A DNA stretch of 22,952 nt. Origin: a virus. The stretch spans positions 1 to 22,952 of the IMG/VR virus record IMGVR_UViG_3300017771_000120; one strand, given 5' to 3'. Numbering within the stretch: the first letter of the stretch is position 1; each line of letters begins with the position of its first letter. Made by a program: the position numbers and the translations under genes. The notes under the pieces were generated by a model. It worked only from the letters and a program-made list of their open reading frames with translations. It made no database searches and had not been told where the DNA came from. Shown one piece after another: positions 1 to 8,436 of the stretch.

Positions 1-141
1 ACACATGAGATTCATCTCATACAGCAAGAAGAAGACGGTACGATAAAGATATACTTAGAGAATGATGACGCAGAAGTATTGATGTGGAAATCATTTACTC
101 CTACTATGCCTGTGTCAATCGAGTACAACATTTACTTCTAG
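1..141 (+). CDS. 3' end of an unidentified phage protein (partial)
   Basis: An open frame enters from the left edge and ends at the TAG at 139-141, giving the last 46 residues of a protein. The tail is acidic and rich in beta-branched residues (it ends MPVSIEYNIYF). No family is recognisable from so short a piece. The next gene starts one base after this stop, so the two are almost certainly co-transcribed, which would make this an upstream member of the packaging and assembly operon. The absence of stops across the 46 codons and the tight junction support a real gene; the function is unknown. Confidence 0.6.
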   Translation, partial: THEIHLIQQEEDGTIKIYLENDDAEVLMWKSFTPTMPVSIEYNIYF

Positions 142-142
142 G

Positions 143-712
143 ATGCGTTCGCCATTCGACTTTATTGTTAAGCCTGTCGATGGTAGACGTTACGCCAATA
201 CAAAAGACATTGGTGGTGTTGAGTTTATAACTAGCACATCAGACGAAGACCACAAGTCAGCTAACAGATACGGAGAAGTAATCGCTACACCTCTAGGGTA
301 CGAAGGCCCTATTAGTGTTGGCGATGTTATGCTTGTACACCATAACGTATTCAAGTTTTATAACGATATGAAAGGTGTGCAGAAAAGCGGGCGCTCTTGG
401 TTCAAGGATGACTTGTTCTTTATTGACGACATGCAGCACTACATGTATCACAACGGTAAGGAGTGGAATACTGTAGGTCATTACAGTTTCATTGAGCCTG
501 TAGCCATGGAGCAGCATGATGATGAGTTATTCAAGAACGTAAAGGAGCTACCGCTTACAGGTAAGATGAGATACCCAAGTGAATCTATGAGAGCTGTGGG
601 TATTGAAGAAGGGGATACAGTAACGTATTACCCTGATACGGAATACGAGTTCATCGTAGAAGATGAAAAGCTATACCGCATCATGGATAGACATTTAACA
701 GTTAAGCTATGA
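143..712 (+). CDS. GroES-like co-chaperonin homologue, apparently two barrels
   Basis: A 189-residue protein that resembles GroES/Cpn10, the lid of the GroEL chamber. In the first half, FDFIVKPVD matches the first GroES strand, GGVEFITS followed by a polar stretch (about 24-42) lies where GroES has its GroEL-binding mobile loop (GGIVL), RYGEVIATP (43-51) matches the GEV-AVG strand, and ISVGDVMLVHH (57-67) matches VKVGD-V-F. From about 115 (YSFIEPV) the pattern seems to restart: GIEEGDTVTYY and EYEFIVEDEKLYRIMDRHLTV match the end of a second GroES-like barrel. Bacterial GroES is about 97 residues, so 189 fits a tandem copy. Phage co-chaperonins such as T4 gp31 help the host chaperonin fold the capsid protein, which fits the place just before the head genes. 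The stop overlaps the next start (ATGA). The family call is by pattern only. Confidence 0.7.
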   Translation: MRSPFDFIVKPVDGRRYANTKDIGGVEFITSTSDEDHKSANRYGEVIATPLGYEGPISVGDVMLVHHNVFKFYNDMKGVQKSGRSWFKDDLFFIDDMQHYMYHNGKEWNTVGHYSFIEPVAMEQHDDELFKNVKELPLTGKMRYPSESMRAVGIEEGDTVTYYPDTEYEFIVEDEKLYRIMDRHLTVKL

Positions 713-996
713 CAAACGAAGAATTAAGACTACAGATTATTGCAGCAGGTAAGAAAGCTGTAGAGCATCTTATCAAGGTTGCCAACAAGGATATCATCAA
801 GAACATTGATGTTACCGACGAGCTTGCTGCTGACAAATTAAAGAATGCTGCGGCTGCTAAGAAGCTAGCTATCTTTGATGCATTTGAAATCCTAGCGAGA
901 GTAGAAGCAGAGAAGACAGCTATCGAGCAGTCAAAAGGAAAAGGTTCACGAGTAGATAGTAAACAAGGTTTTGCAGAAAGAAGAAGTAAGAAGTAA
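709..996 (+). CDS. Small helical basic protein, candidate small terminase subunit
   Basis: A 95-residue, highly charged, Ala/Lys/Glu-rich protein predicted to be nearly all helix, with a basic tail (KGKGSRVDSKQGFAERRSKK). It starts inside the stop of the GroES-like gene and ends seven bases before the likely ATG of the large terminase. Tailed phages usually keep the small terminase subunit, which recognises viral DNA and recruits the large subunit, directly upstream of the large one. Position, size and helical content fit that role, but I see no clear helix-turn-helix and no sequence signature, so the assignment is by position only. It could instead be an unrelated small assembly factor. Confidence 0.45.
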   Translation: MTNEELRLQIIAAGKKAVEHLIKVANKDIIKNIDVTDELAADKLKNAAAAKKLAIFDAFEILARVEAEKTAIEQSKGKGSRVDSKQGFAERRSKK

Positions 997-1003
997 CGAG
1001 CTT

Positions 1004-3220
1004 ATGGTCACGGTAGATTCTACCGTACCTAAGAAGACCCTCACGCAAATCAATAAGCGTAGAGGTTGGGATTATGGCTACAATAAAGAATACGATATTG
1101 TAATCATTTCTAAAGATGGAACTCTCGGTGACGTGGTTGAGATATCAGGACTACGCATCGGGCTTCCTGTTGCACCTGAAACTGTATGGGCTAGAAGTAG
1201 CAAGAAGGCAGAGCAGTATTGGGAGCGTCAGGATTTACCACAGCAGCTATCAAAGATTAGTAGCATATTCCAATGGAATGAACATCCTAAAGAATTTAAG
1301 GAGATGTGGGTAGACTACATCGAGGGAGAGTTTGACGCTAGAGAGAAAGGCTTTTGGTTCATGAACAACGGGGAGCCTACATACGTTACAGGCGGGCACT
1401 ACATGTATATACAGTGGTCAAGTATTGACGTAGGTTATGCAGACTTCCGTGAGGCTAACAGAATATTCTACATATTTTGGGAGGCGTGTAAAGCAGATAA
1501 GCGTAGCTTCGGAATGAACTACTTAAAGATTCGTCGTTCAGGATTCTCGTTTATGTCTTCAGCGGAATGTATACACCAAGCTACATTAGCTAAGGATTCC
1601 CGTGTAGGTATATTATCTAAGACAGGTTCGGATGCTAAGAAGATGTTCACGGATAAAGTAGTTCCTATGAATATCAAACTACCATTCTTCTTCAAACCAA
1701 TACAGGACGGTATGGACAGACCAAAGACTGAGTTGGCTTACCGTATCCCTGCAGCTAAGATTACCAAGAACAATATGCACGAGTCTGAGGACGAGGAGCT
1801 GATGGGTCTTGATACAACAATCGATTGGAAGAATACAGACGATAACTCTTACGATGGTGAGAAGCTATTACTCATGATACACGATGAGAGTGGTAAGTGG
1901 GTTAAGCCTAATAACATTCTAAACAATTGGCGTGTAACTAAAACATGTCTACGTGTAGGTAGTAAGGTTATCGGTAAGTGTATGATGGGTTCTACCTGTA
2001 ACGCTTTAGCTAAGGGTGGTGATAACTTCAAGAAGATGTACGAGGACTCTAACTGTGCAGAGCGTAGTGCTAACGGACAGACTAAGAGTGGCTTATACTC
2101 TATCTTCATTCCTATGGAATGGAATATGGAGGGGTTCATTGATAGATACGGTAGACCTGTGTTCAGTAATCCTGAGAAGCCTATCATGGGTGTAGACGGA
2201 GAGATGATTGAGCAGGGAGCTGTAGACTATTGGGAGGCTGAGGTTGATGCATTGAAGGATGACTCTGATGCACTAAACGAATTCTACCGTCAGTTCCCAC
2301 GTACAGAGCAGCACGCATTCCGTGATGAGGCTAAGAACTCTATCTTCAACCTAACTAAGATATACCAACAGATTGACTTTAACGACCAAGCTATTGAGGC
2401 TCACTACGTTACTAGAGGCTCATTCTCTTGGAAGAACGGTATCAAGGATACAGAGGTTATCTTCTCTCCTAACAAGGCGGGTAGATTCATGGTGTCATGG
2501 ACACCTGAAAAAAGATTACAGAATAATGTAATCACAAAGAACGGTATCAAGTATCCGGGTAATGAACACATCGGTGCATTCGGATGTGACTCGTATGATA
2601 TCTCAGGTACTGTAGGAGGAAGAGGTTCTAATGGTGCATGTCATGGGCTTACTATGTTTAACATGGACAATGCTCCTAGTAATGAGTTCTTCTTGGAGTA
2701 CATAGCTAGACCACAGACAGCAGAGATATTCTTTGAAGATATACTTATGGCATGTATATTTTACGGTATGCCGATACTATGCGAGAACAACAAGCCTAGA
2801 TTACTTTATCATTTCAAGAACAGAGGCTACAGAGGGTTCAGCATGAATCGTCCCGATAAAGCCTATACGAAGCTCTCTAAGACAGAGAAAGAGCTTGGGG
2901 GTATACCTAACTCATCTGAGGATGTAAAGCAGGCTCACGCGGCCGCTATTGAGTCCTACATAGAAAAGCATGTTGGATATGATAACACAGGTACGTACAG
3001 AGCTAGTGATGATATAGGACAGATGCCGTTCATTAGAACATTAAATGATTGGAGCAAGTTCGACATATCTAATCGTACAAAGTACGATGCCTCTATATCT
3101 TCAGGGCTAGCTATCATGGCGTGTCAGAAGCACTTGTATCAGCCTGTCAAAAAGGAAAAGAAAATAAGTGTTACCTTTGCTAGATATAATAACTCAGGTT
3201 TAAGAAGCGAAATTTTCTAA
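1004..3220 (+). CDS. terL: Terminase large subunit (packaging ATPase and nuclease)
   Basis: The motor that cuts concatemeric phage DNA and pumps it through the portal into the procapsid. Numbered from the ATG at 1004 (738 residues), a degenerate Walker A lies at about 176-185 (KIRRSGFSFM, keeping R-SG-S but not the canonical GKS/T) and a clear Walker B at 288-295 (LLLMIHDE). The C-terminal RNase H-like nuclease has candidate metal-binding acids in FGCDSYD (about 529), ILCENN (about 594) and KYDASISSGLAIMA (about 695). An in-frame TTG at 971 would add 11 residues and overlap the upstream gene; ATG 1004 is preferred because it leaves a 7-base gap and does not need a rare start. The length is somewhat above the 450-650 residues common for this family. 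The portal ATG follows the stop directly. Confidence 0.9.
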   Translation: MVTVDSTVPKKTLTQINKRRGWDYGYNKEYDIVIISKDGTLGDVVEISGLRIGLPVAPETVWARSSKKAEQYWERQDLPQQLSKISSIFQWNEHPKEFKEMWVDYIEGEFDAREKGFWFMNNGEPTYVTGGHYMYIQWSSIDVGYADFREANRIFYIFWEACKADKRSFGMNYLKIRRSGFSFMSSAECIHQATLAKDSRVGILSKTGSDAKKMFTDKVVPMNIKLPFFFKPIQDGMDRPKTELAYRIPAAKITKNNMHESEDEELMGLDTTIDWKNTDDNSYDGEKLLLMIHDESGKWVKPNNILNNWRVTKTCLRVGSKVIGKCMMGSTCNALAKGGDNFKKMYEDSNCAERSANGQTKSGLYSIFIPMEWNMEGFIDRYGRPVFSNPEKPIMGVDGEMIEQGAVDYWEAEVDALKDDSDALNEFYRQFPRTEQHAFRDEAKNSIFNLTKIYQQIDFNDQAIEAHYVTRGSFSWKNGIKDTEVIFSPNKAGRFMVSWTPEKRLQNNVITKNGIKYPGNEHIGAFGCDSYDISGTVGGRGSNGACHGLTMFNMDNAPSNEFFLEYIARPQTAEIFFEDILMACIFYGMPILCENNKPRLLYHFKNRGYRGFSMNRPDKAYTKLSKTEKELGGIPNSSEDVKQAHAAAIESYIEKHVGYDNTGTYRASDDIGQMPFIRTLNDWSKFDISNRTKYDASISSGLAIMACQKHLYQPVKKEKKISVTFARYNNSGLRSEIF

Positions 3221-5656
3221 ATGAAAGACGTAAAAGTTAACATAACGGCAGGCTCATTCCCAAGTCAGCTTGCTAAGGATTCCGAGAAAGCGACACCGGA
3301 ATTTGGATTAAAGGTTGGACAGGCTATTCAGTACGAATGGTTCAAGAAAGATGGAGGAGGTGCACGCTTCTATAACCAATGGGATGAATTTCACAGAAGA
3401 CGTTTATACGCTAGAGGCGAGCAATCTGTTTCTAAGTATAAGCAAGAGATGGCGGTAGATGGAGACCTAAGTTACTTAAACCTAGATTGGACTCCTGTAC
3501 CTATTCTTCCAAAGTTTGTTGACATCGTAGTTAACGGAATGTCTAATAGAATGTTCTCACCGAAAGCTTATGCTCAAGATGCCATGTCGCAGGCAAAGAG
3601 AACAAAGTATCAAGACATGGTGGAAGGGCAAATGGTTGCAAAGGATGTGCTTCAAGCTGTTGAGAAAGGAACAGGCATGAATCCTTTTACAATGCCCGCT
3701 GACGAACTACCTGCAAATGATGAAGAAATGCAGTTGTATATGCAGCTTAATTACAAGCCTGCTATCGAAATTGCAGAGGAAGAGGCCATCTCTACTGTAT
3801 TCGCCGAGAACAAGTATGACGACGTAAGAAAGCGTCTTGATATGGATACTGCTGTTCTAGGTATGGCTGTTGCTAAGCACAGCTTCTTACCGGGTGCGGG
3901 CGTAAAGATTGAATACGTTGACCCGGCTACTGTAGTACATAGCTACACAGAGTCACCAAACTTTGAAGACTGTTTCTATTGGGGAGAGGTAAAGACTGTA
4001 CCTATTTCTGAAATCAGAAAGATTGACCCAAGCATTACTAACGCAGACCTTCAGGAGATTGCAGAGTCAGGACAGAATTGGCATAACTACCACACCACTG
4101 CTCAGCACTTTGACGGTGATGTATTTGAGAGAGACACAGTATCTCTTATGTACTACAACTACAAGACTACAAAGACTTACACATACAAAAAGAAGAACCT
4201 TGCTAACGGAGGTACTCGTATCATTGAGAAGGGTGAGGATTTCAATCCGCCTACAGAGATGATGGAGGAAGGGAACTTCGAAAAGATTACTAAGACTATT
4301 GACGTTTGGTACTCAGGCGTAATGGTTCTAGGAACAAACAAAATTATTTCGTGGAAGCTAGAAGAGAACATGGTAAGACCTAAGTCTTCTTCACAGCACG
4401 CTATGCCAAACTACGTAGCTGTAGCTCCTCGTATGTACAAGGGTAGAATCGAATCTCTAGTACAGCGTATGATTCCATTCGCTGATTTGATTCAGATTAC
4501 TCACCTTAAGTTACAACAGGTTATCTCACGTACAGTGCCGGACGGTGTATACATTGATGCTGACGGATTAAACGAGGTAGACCTAGGTAACGGAGCTGCT
4601 TACAACCCACAAGACGCTTTACGTTTATACTTCCAAACAGGTAGTGTAATCGGTAGAAGCTCTACAGTTGATGGAGAGTTTAACCACGGTAAGACTCCAA
4701 TCCAACAGCTTACATCTAACTCAGGAGCTAGCAAGACATCGATGCTCATTAACAACTACAACCACTACTTGGGCATGATTCGCTCAGTGACAGGTTTGAA
4801 TGAAGCTAGAGATGGTTCTACTCCTGACCCTCATGCGTTAGTTGGCGTGCAGAAATTAGCTGCACTAAACTCTAACACTGCTACTCGTCACATTCTTGAC
4901 GGTGGTCTATACATCTACAGAACATTAGCTGAAGCTATCTCTTACAGAGTAGCGGACATTCTAGAGTTCTCTGATTTCGCTGACGACTTTGCGAATAAGA
5001 TTGGTAAGTACAATGTATCAATCCTTAGAGATATGTCTGACCTCTACTTATATGATTTCGGAATCTTTATTGAGGTTGCACCGGACGAAGAGCAGAAGCA
5101 ACAGCTAGAACAAAACATTCAGATGGCTCTATCTAAGAACGATATCCATTTAGAAGATGCAATAGATATTCGTGAGCTTAAGAACATTAAGCTTGCAAAC
5201 CAATTACTTAAGGTAAAGCGTGTACGTAAAGCTGAGAAAGAGCAGGCAGACAAAGCTCAACAGCAAGCGATGCAAGCACAGATTCAACAGCAGTCTCAAC
5301 AGCAAGCAGCTCAAGCAGCAATGCAGAAGTTGCAGCAAGAGACTCAGGCTAAGATTCAGTTAGTACAGATGGAGGCTCAGTTAGCTATTCAGAAGACACA
5401 GGCTGAAGTAGAGGCTAAGAAGCAGTTGATGGAGAAAGAGTTCCAATACCAAATGCAACTAGCTAACGCTACTAACGAAGGGTTAACAGATAGGGAAGCT
5501 GCAAGGGAAGATAGAAAGGATGCTAGAGTAGACAAGCAGTCTAGTCAGCAGAGCAAGCTAATCGACCAAAGAAAGAACAACTTACCTCCTACAACTTTCG
5601 AGTCTAACGAGGACAGCTTAGATGGATTTGACCTTAGCGAATTCGACCCTCGCTAA
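3221..5656 (+). CDS. Portal protein with long Gln-rich C-terminal tail
   Basis: A protein of 811 residues that would form the dodecameric ring at one capsid vertex through which DNA enters and leaves. Supporting signs are its position between the terminase and the scaffold/capsid genes, its size, and portal-like segments such as DMDTAVLGMAVAKHSF (about 206-221) followed by EYVDPATVVHSY. Residues about 676-757 form a very Gln/Ala-rich stretch built largely of CAG and CAA codons, predicted as a long coiled coil. This may correspond to the C-terminal helical barrel known from P22-type portals, which projects into the head. The final 50 residues are charged and then acidic. The start lies directly after the terminase stop, so translational coupling is likely. 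A promoter for the next unit lies just behind the stop. Confidence 0.85.
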   Translation: MKDVKVNITAGSFPSQLAKDSEKATPEFGLKVGQAIQYEWFKKDGGGARFYNQWDEFHRRRLYARGEQSVSKYKQEMAVDGDLSYLNLDWTPVPILPKFVDIVVNGMSNRMFSPKAYAQDAMSQAKRTKYQDMVEGQMVAKDVLQAVEKGTGMNPFTMPADELPANDEEMQLYMQLNYKPAIEIAEEEAISTVFAENKYDDVRKRLDMDTAVLGMAVAKHSFLPGAGVKIEYVDPATVVHSYTESPNFEDCFYWGEVKTVPISEIRKIDPSITNADLQEIAESGQNWHNYHTTAQHFDGDVFERDTVSLMYYNYKTTKTYTYKKKNLANGGTRIIEKGEDFNPPTEMMEEGNFEKITKTIDVWYSGVMVLGTNKIISWKLEENMVRPKSSSQHAMPNYVAVAPRMYKGRIESLVQRMIPFADLIQITHLKLQQVISRTVPDGVYIDADGLNEVDLGNGAAYNPQDALRLYFQTGSVIGRSSTVDGEFNHGKTPIQQLTSNSGASKTSMLINNYNHYLGMIRSVTGLNEARDGSTPDPHALVGVQKLAALNSNTATRHILDGGLYIYRTLAEAISYRVADILEFSDFADDFANKIGKYNVSILRDMSDLYLYDFGIFIEVAPDEEQKQQLEQNIQMALSKNDIHLEDAIDIRELKNIKLANQLLKVKRVRKAEKEQADKAQQQAMQAQIQQQSQQQAAQAAMQKLQQETQAKIQLVQMEAQLAIQKTQAEVEAKKQLMEKEFQYQMQLANATNEGLTDREAAREDRKDARVDKQSSQQSKLIDQRKNNLPPTTFESNEDSLDGFDLSEFDPR

Positions 5657-5675
5657 TGGTTTAAATTCTTTTCAT

Positions 5676-5683
5676 TAACTTTG
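5676..5683 (+). promoter_or_regulatory. Bacteroidota-type -7 promoter element before the scaffold and capsid genes
   Basis: TAACTTTG matches the TAnnTTTG consensus of the primary sigma factor of Bacteroidota. It lies 26 bases before the ATG at 5710 in the only gap between the portal and scaffold genes. No convincing -33 TTTG is visible. It would give the scaffold and capsid genes their own transcript with an A/T-rich leader. Confidence 0.6.
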
Positions 5684-5709
5684 CGGTATTAAATTAAAAT
5701 TCTAAATAA

Positions 5710-6933
5710 ATGGAACTAAAAGTTAAAGCAGTAGATACACCGGAGACTAAATCGGTGCAAGAAGTGGAAGAGCAGCTAATCGCTGAGGCGGAGGCTCGAC
5801 ACGAAGGCAAGGCTGTTGAAGCTACAGAAGAGGAAGCTCCTGTTGCTGAAGAGTCAAACAATGAGGGTGAGATTCCCGTAGTTAGATTAGGCGCTACTGA
5901 GCCTGAAGCTACAGAGACTGAAGAAGTGGTTTCTGAAGAGGTTACTGAAGAAGTAGCTAAAGAGGAAGCTGTTACAGACACAAACGACACAGAACCTTCT
6001 ATCGCAGAAGGAGACGTTCTTTCTTTCCTAAAAAGCAAATACGGTAAGGATGCCGCAACTTTGGATGAGTTATTCAATAGTTCTGAGAGTTCAGATTCTA
6101 AAGAAGAACTTCCTGAAGATGTAGCTGCTTACCTACAATATAAAGAAAAGACAGGGCGAGGCATGCAAGACTACCTTAAATTAAACCGTAGTTTCGAGGA
6201 TGCTGACCCTGACACTTTGCTCAAAGAATACTTATCTGATACTGAGACTGACCTTGATGCTGAAGACATCAATGACTTACTAGAAGAGTACAACATCGAC
6301 GAAGATGTTATGTCAGACAAAGAGGTTCGTAAGATTAAGAGAGCAAAGAAAAGAGCAGTGGCGAAAGCTAAGGAATACTTCACTGAACAATCTAAGATGT
6401 ACGCAGAGCCTACAGAGACTGTAGCAAACTCTACAACATCACAAGACAGCGAAGCTCTATCAGCTTACCGTCAATCTCTAAAAGATGCGCAAACGCAAGC
6501 TGAGGCTAATGCAGCTAAGTCAGCGGCTTTCGATAAAGCTACTGATAATGTTTTCAACGGAGACTTCAAAGGTTTTGATTTCAGTGTTGACGGCAAAAGC
6601 TTCACATACAATGCGGGAACTGCATCTGAGCTGAGGTCAGCTCAATCAACTCCTATGAACTTTATTGGTAAGTTTATGGACGAGAGTGGTATGATTTCAG
6701 ACGCAGCAGGATACCATAAGGCACTTGCTGTAGCCATGAACCCTGAGAAGTTTGCACAGTTTTTCTTCGAACAAGGGCAAGCTAACGCAACGGACAATGT
6801 ATTACGTAATACCAAAAATATTAACATGGGTACACGTACTGCACCGGAAGTAGCATCTAAGGGTGGCACAACTATTAAGTCTATACCAACATCGCATGGT
6901 AAAGGTCTTAAGATTAAAAGTAGAAAACGTTAA
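5710..6933 (+). CDS. Putative capsid assembly scaffolding protein
   Basis: A 407-residue protein with a strongly acidic, Glu-rich and low-complexity first third (about 1-110), a charged helical middle that includes a very basic helix (KIKRAKKRAVAKAK, about 207-220), and a basic, Gly/Lys-rich C-terminus ending KGLKIKSRKR. Scaffolding proteins are typically encoded just before the major capsid gene, are helical and charged, and bind the capsid protein through a basic C-terminal region; this protein fits all three. I see no protease motif. It shares a promoter (5676) with the capsid gene, whose start lies 43 bases downstream. The call rests on position and composition rather than on a recognised signature. 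Confidence 0.65.
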   Translation: MELKVKAVDTPETKSVQEVEEQLIAEAEARHEGKAVEATEEEAPVAEESNNEGEIPVVRLGATEPEATETEEVVSEEVTEEVAKEEAVTDTNDTEPSIAEGDVLSFLKSKYGKDAATLDELFNSSESSDSKEELPEDVAAYLQYKEKTGRGMQDYLKLNRSFEDADPDTLLKEYLSDTETDLDAEDINDLLEEYNIDEDVMSDKEVRKIKRAKKRAVAKAKEYFTEQSKMYAEPTETVANSTTSQDSEALSAYRQSLKDAQTQAEANAAKSAAFDKATDNVFNGDFKGFDFSVDGKSFTYNAGTASELRSAQSTPMNFIGKFMDESGMISDAAGYHKALAVAMNPEKFAQFFFEQGQANATDNVLRNTKNINMGTRTAPEVASKGGTTIKSIPTSHGKGLKIKSRKR

Positions 6934-6976
6934 ACACAAAACGTCCTAACGGACACAAACTAAAAACAAAAACAAA
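6934..6976 (+). promoter_or_regulatory. A-rich leader with small hairpin before the capsid gene
   Basis: The 43-base gap holds a short perfect stem, GTCC (6943-6946) with GGAC (6951-6954) closing a TAAC loop, followed by a run of almost only A and C up to the capsid ATG at 6977. There is no Shine-Dalgarno and no TAnnTTTG. A-rich unstructured leaders are known to aid translation initiation in Bacteroidota, so this is probably a translation enhancer for the most abundant virion protein. The hairpin could also protect or process the transcript, but it is short. Confidence 0.4.
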
Positions 6977-8362
6977 ATGGCAGGTTCATTAAACGTTGGA
7001 GGTGTAGCATTACAGCCTTCACACGAACAAGTTGCTCTAGCTAGCAATTACATCACAAACATGGATTTCCTTTCACAGTACTTACCTGATACACATGAGG
7101 CTGAGTTCGAGCGTTACGGAAACCGTTCAGTATCTTCTTTCCTTCGTCTTGTTGGAGCTGAGATTCCTTCTAGCTCTGACCTTATCAAGTGGACTGAGCA
7201 GGGAAGACTTCACGTTAAGTACACTAACTGTGCATCTGACGCAGCTGCTGCTGCTGACACAGCTACTATCACTATCAGTGATTCTATCACTAACGGTGTA
7301 GCTATCCGTGTTGGTCAGACAGTTATGGTTTCTGACAACGGAGGTTCAGGTTCAAACAAAGCTATCGTTACTGCTGTAGATACTTCTGCACAGACTATCG
7401 ACGTTGCTTACTACGAAGCAGGTGGACAAGTATTCGCTGCTGCTGATACTCTTACTGTATTCATCTACGGTTCTGAGTTCGGTAAAGGAACTAACGGAAT
7501 GCAAGGTTCTAACGAAGCACAGGTTGACATCTTCGAAAACAGCCCAATCATCATCAAGGACAAGTACGCTGTAAGCGGTTCTGATATGGCTCAAATCGGA
7601 TGGGTTGAAGTAGCTACTGAAAACGGTGCTTCAGGTTACCTATGGTACTTAAAGTCTGAGCACGAAACTCGTCTTCGTTTCGAGGATTACCTAGAGACTG
7701 CAATGATTGAAGCTGTTCCTGCTGAGGCAAACGGTGGAGCTATCGCTGCAGGTGCTAAGGGTACTGAAGGTGTATTCCACGCTGTTGAAAACAGAGGAAA
7801 CCTTTGGTCAGGTGGTAACCCAACTTCTCTTGCTGAGTTCGATGATATCGTTGCTCGTCTTGACAAGCAGGGTGCTATCGAGGAGAATGTTCTTTTCGTT
7901 AACCGTGAGTTCGGTTTCAACATCGACGACATGCTAGCTGCACAAAACTCTTACGGAGCAGGTGGTACTAGCTACGGTCTTTTCGATAACGATAAGGATA
8001 TGGCTCTTAACCTTGGATTCGACGGATTCAGAAGAGGTTACGACTTCTACAAGACTGATTGGAAATACTTAAACGATGCTTCAATGCGCGGAGATTTAGG
8101 TTCTGATAACGTAAACGGTATGTTAGTTCCTGCAGGTTCTACAACTGTATACGACCAAGTTCTTGGTAAGAACGCTAAGCGTCCATTCCTTCACGTTCGT
8201 TACAGAGCTTCACAAGCTGAAGACCGTAAGATGAAGACTTGGATTACAGGTTCTGCAGGAGGTGCACAGACTAGCGACCTTGATGCTATGGAAGTTAACT
8301 TCCTAAGCGAGAGAGCTGTTTGTACTCTTGGAGCAAACAACTTCGTTCTTTTCACTGACTAA
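6977..8362 (+). CDS. Major capsid protein
   Basis: A 461-residue protein that would form the icosahedral shell. Evidence is the position directly after the scaffold and before the connectors, the length typical of an HK97-fold capsid protein, and capsid-like organisation: an N-terminal arm with aromatic helices (about 20-60), a beta-rich inserted segment (about 94-166, with VGQTVMVSD and AIVTAVDTSAQTIDV) that looks like a small SH3/KOW-type barrel, then the main body with long helices and a Gly-rich region (DMLAAQNSYGAGGTSYGLF). Its codons favour CTT, CGT, GTT, AAC and TTC more than the neighbouring genes do, as expected for the most highly expressed protein. A strong terminator follows the stop. 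No protease-cleaved delta domain is obvious; the separate scaffold makes one unnecessary. Confidence 0.85.
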   Translation: MAGSLNVGGVALQPSHEQVALASNYITNMDFLSQYLPDTHEAEFERYGNRSVSSFLRLVGAEIPSSSDLIKWTEQGRLHVKYTNCASDAAAAADTATITISDSITNGVAIRVGQTVMVSDNGGSGSNKAIVTAVDTSAQTIDVAYYEAGGQVFAAADTLTVFIYGSEFGKGTNGMQGSNEAQVDIFENSPIIIKDKYAVSGSDMAQIGWVEVATENGASGYLWYLKSEHETRLRFEDYLETAMIEAVPAEANGGAIAAGAKGTEGVFHAVENRGNLWSGGNPTSLAEFDDIVARLDKQGAIEENVLFVNREFGFNIDDMLAAQNSYGAGGTSYGLFDNDKDMALNLGFDGFRRGYDFYKTDWKYLNDASMRGDLGSDNVNGMLVPAGSTTVYDQVLGKNAKRPFLHVRYRASQAEDRKMKTWITGSAGGAQTSDLDAMEVNFLSERAVCTLGANNFVLFTD

Positions 8363-8383
8363 TATCAGTATAGATAAAGTTTT

Positions 8384-8418
8384 AAAGGGCTGTCCTTCGG
8401 GATGGCCCTTTTACTTTT
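8384..8418 (+). terminator. Intrinsic terminator after the capsid gene
   Basis: A 12-bp stem (8384-8395 with 8400-8411, including two G-T wobble pairs) closed by a TTCG tetraloop and followed by a T-rich tract. The stable C-TTCG-G loop and the GGGC/GCCC core make it a convincing rho-independent terminator that isolates the capsid transcript. Confidence 0.85.
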
Positions 8419-8436
8419 CGATTAAATTCTCTGTAT

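Noticed and set aside
870-877. TATCTTTG inside the small helical protein gene, a possible terminase promoter
   Set aside because: It is intragenic, far (about 130 bases) from the terminase start, and falls in ordinary codons; a similar chance match lies near 9872 inside another gene.
971-1003. TTG start for the terminase
   Set aside because: It would overlap the upstream gene by 26 bases and requires a rare start, while an ATG at 1004 lies 7 bases past the upstream stop. It cannot be excluded.
5694-6077. 127-codon minus-strand frame, rich in Ser and Thr
   Set aside because: It is the antisense image of the Glu/Ala/Thr-rich start of the scaffold-like gene; composition alone explains the lack of stops.
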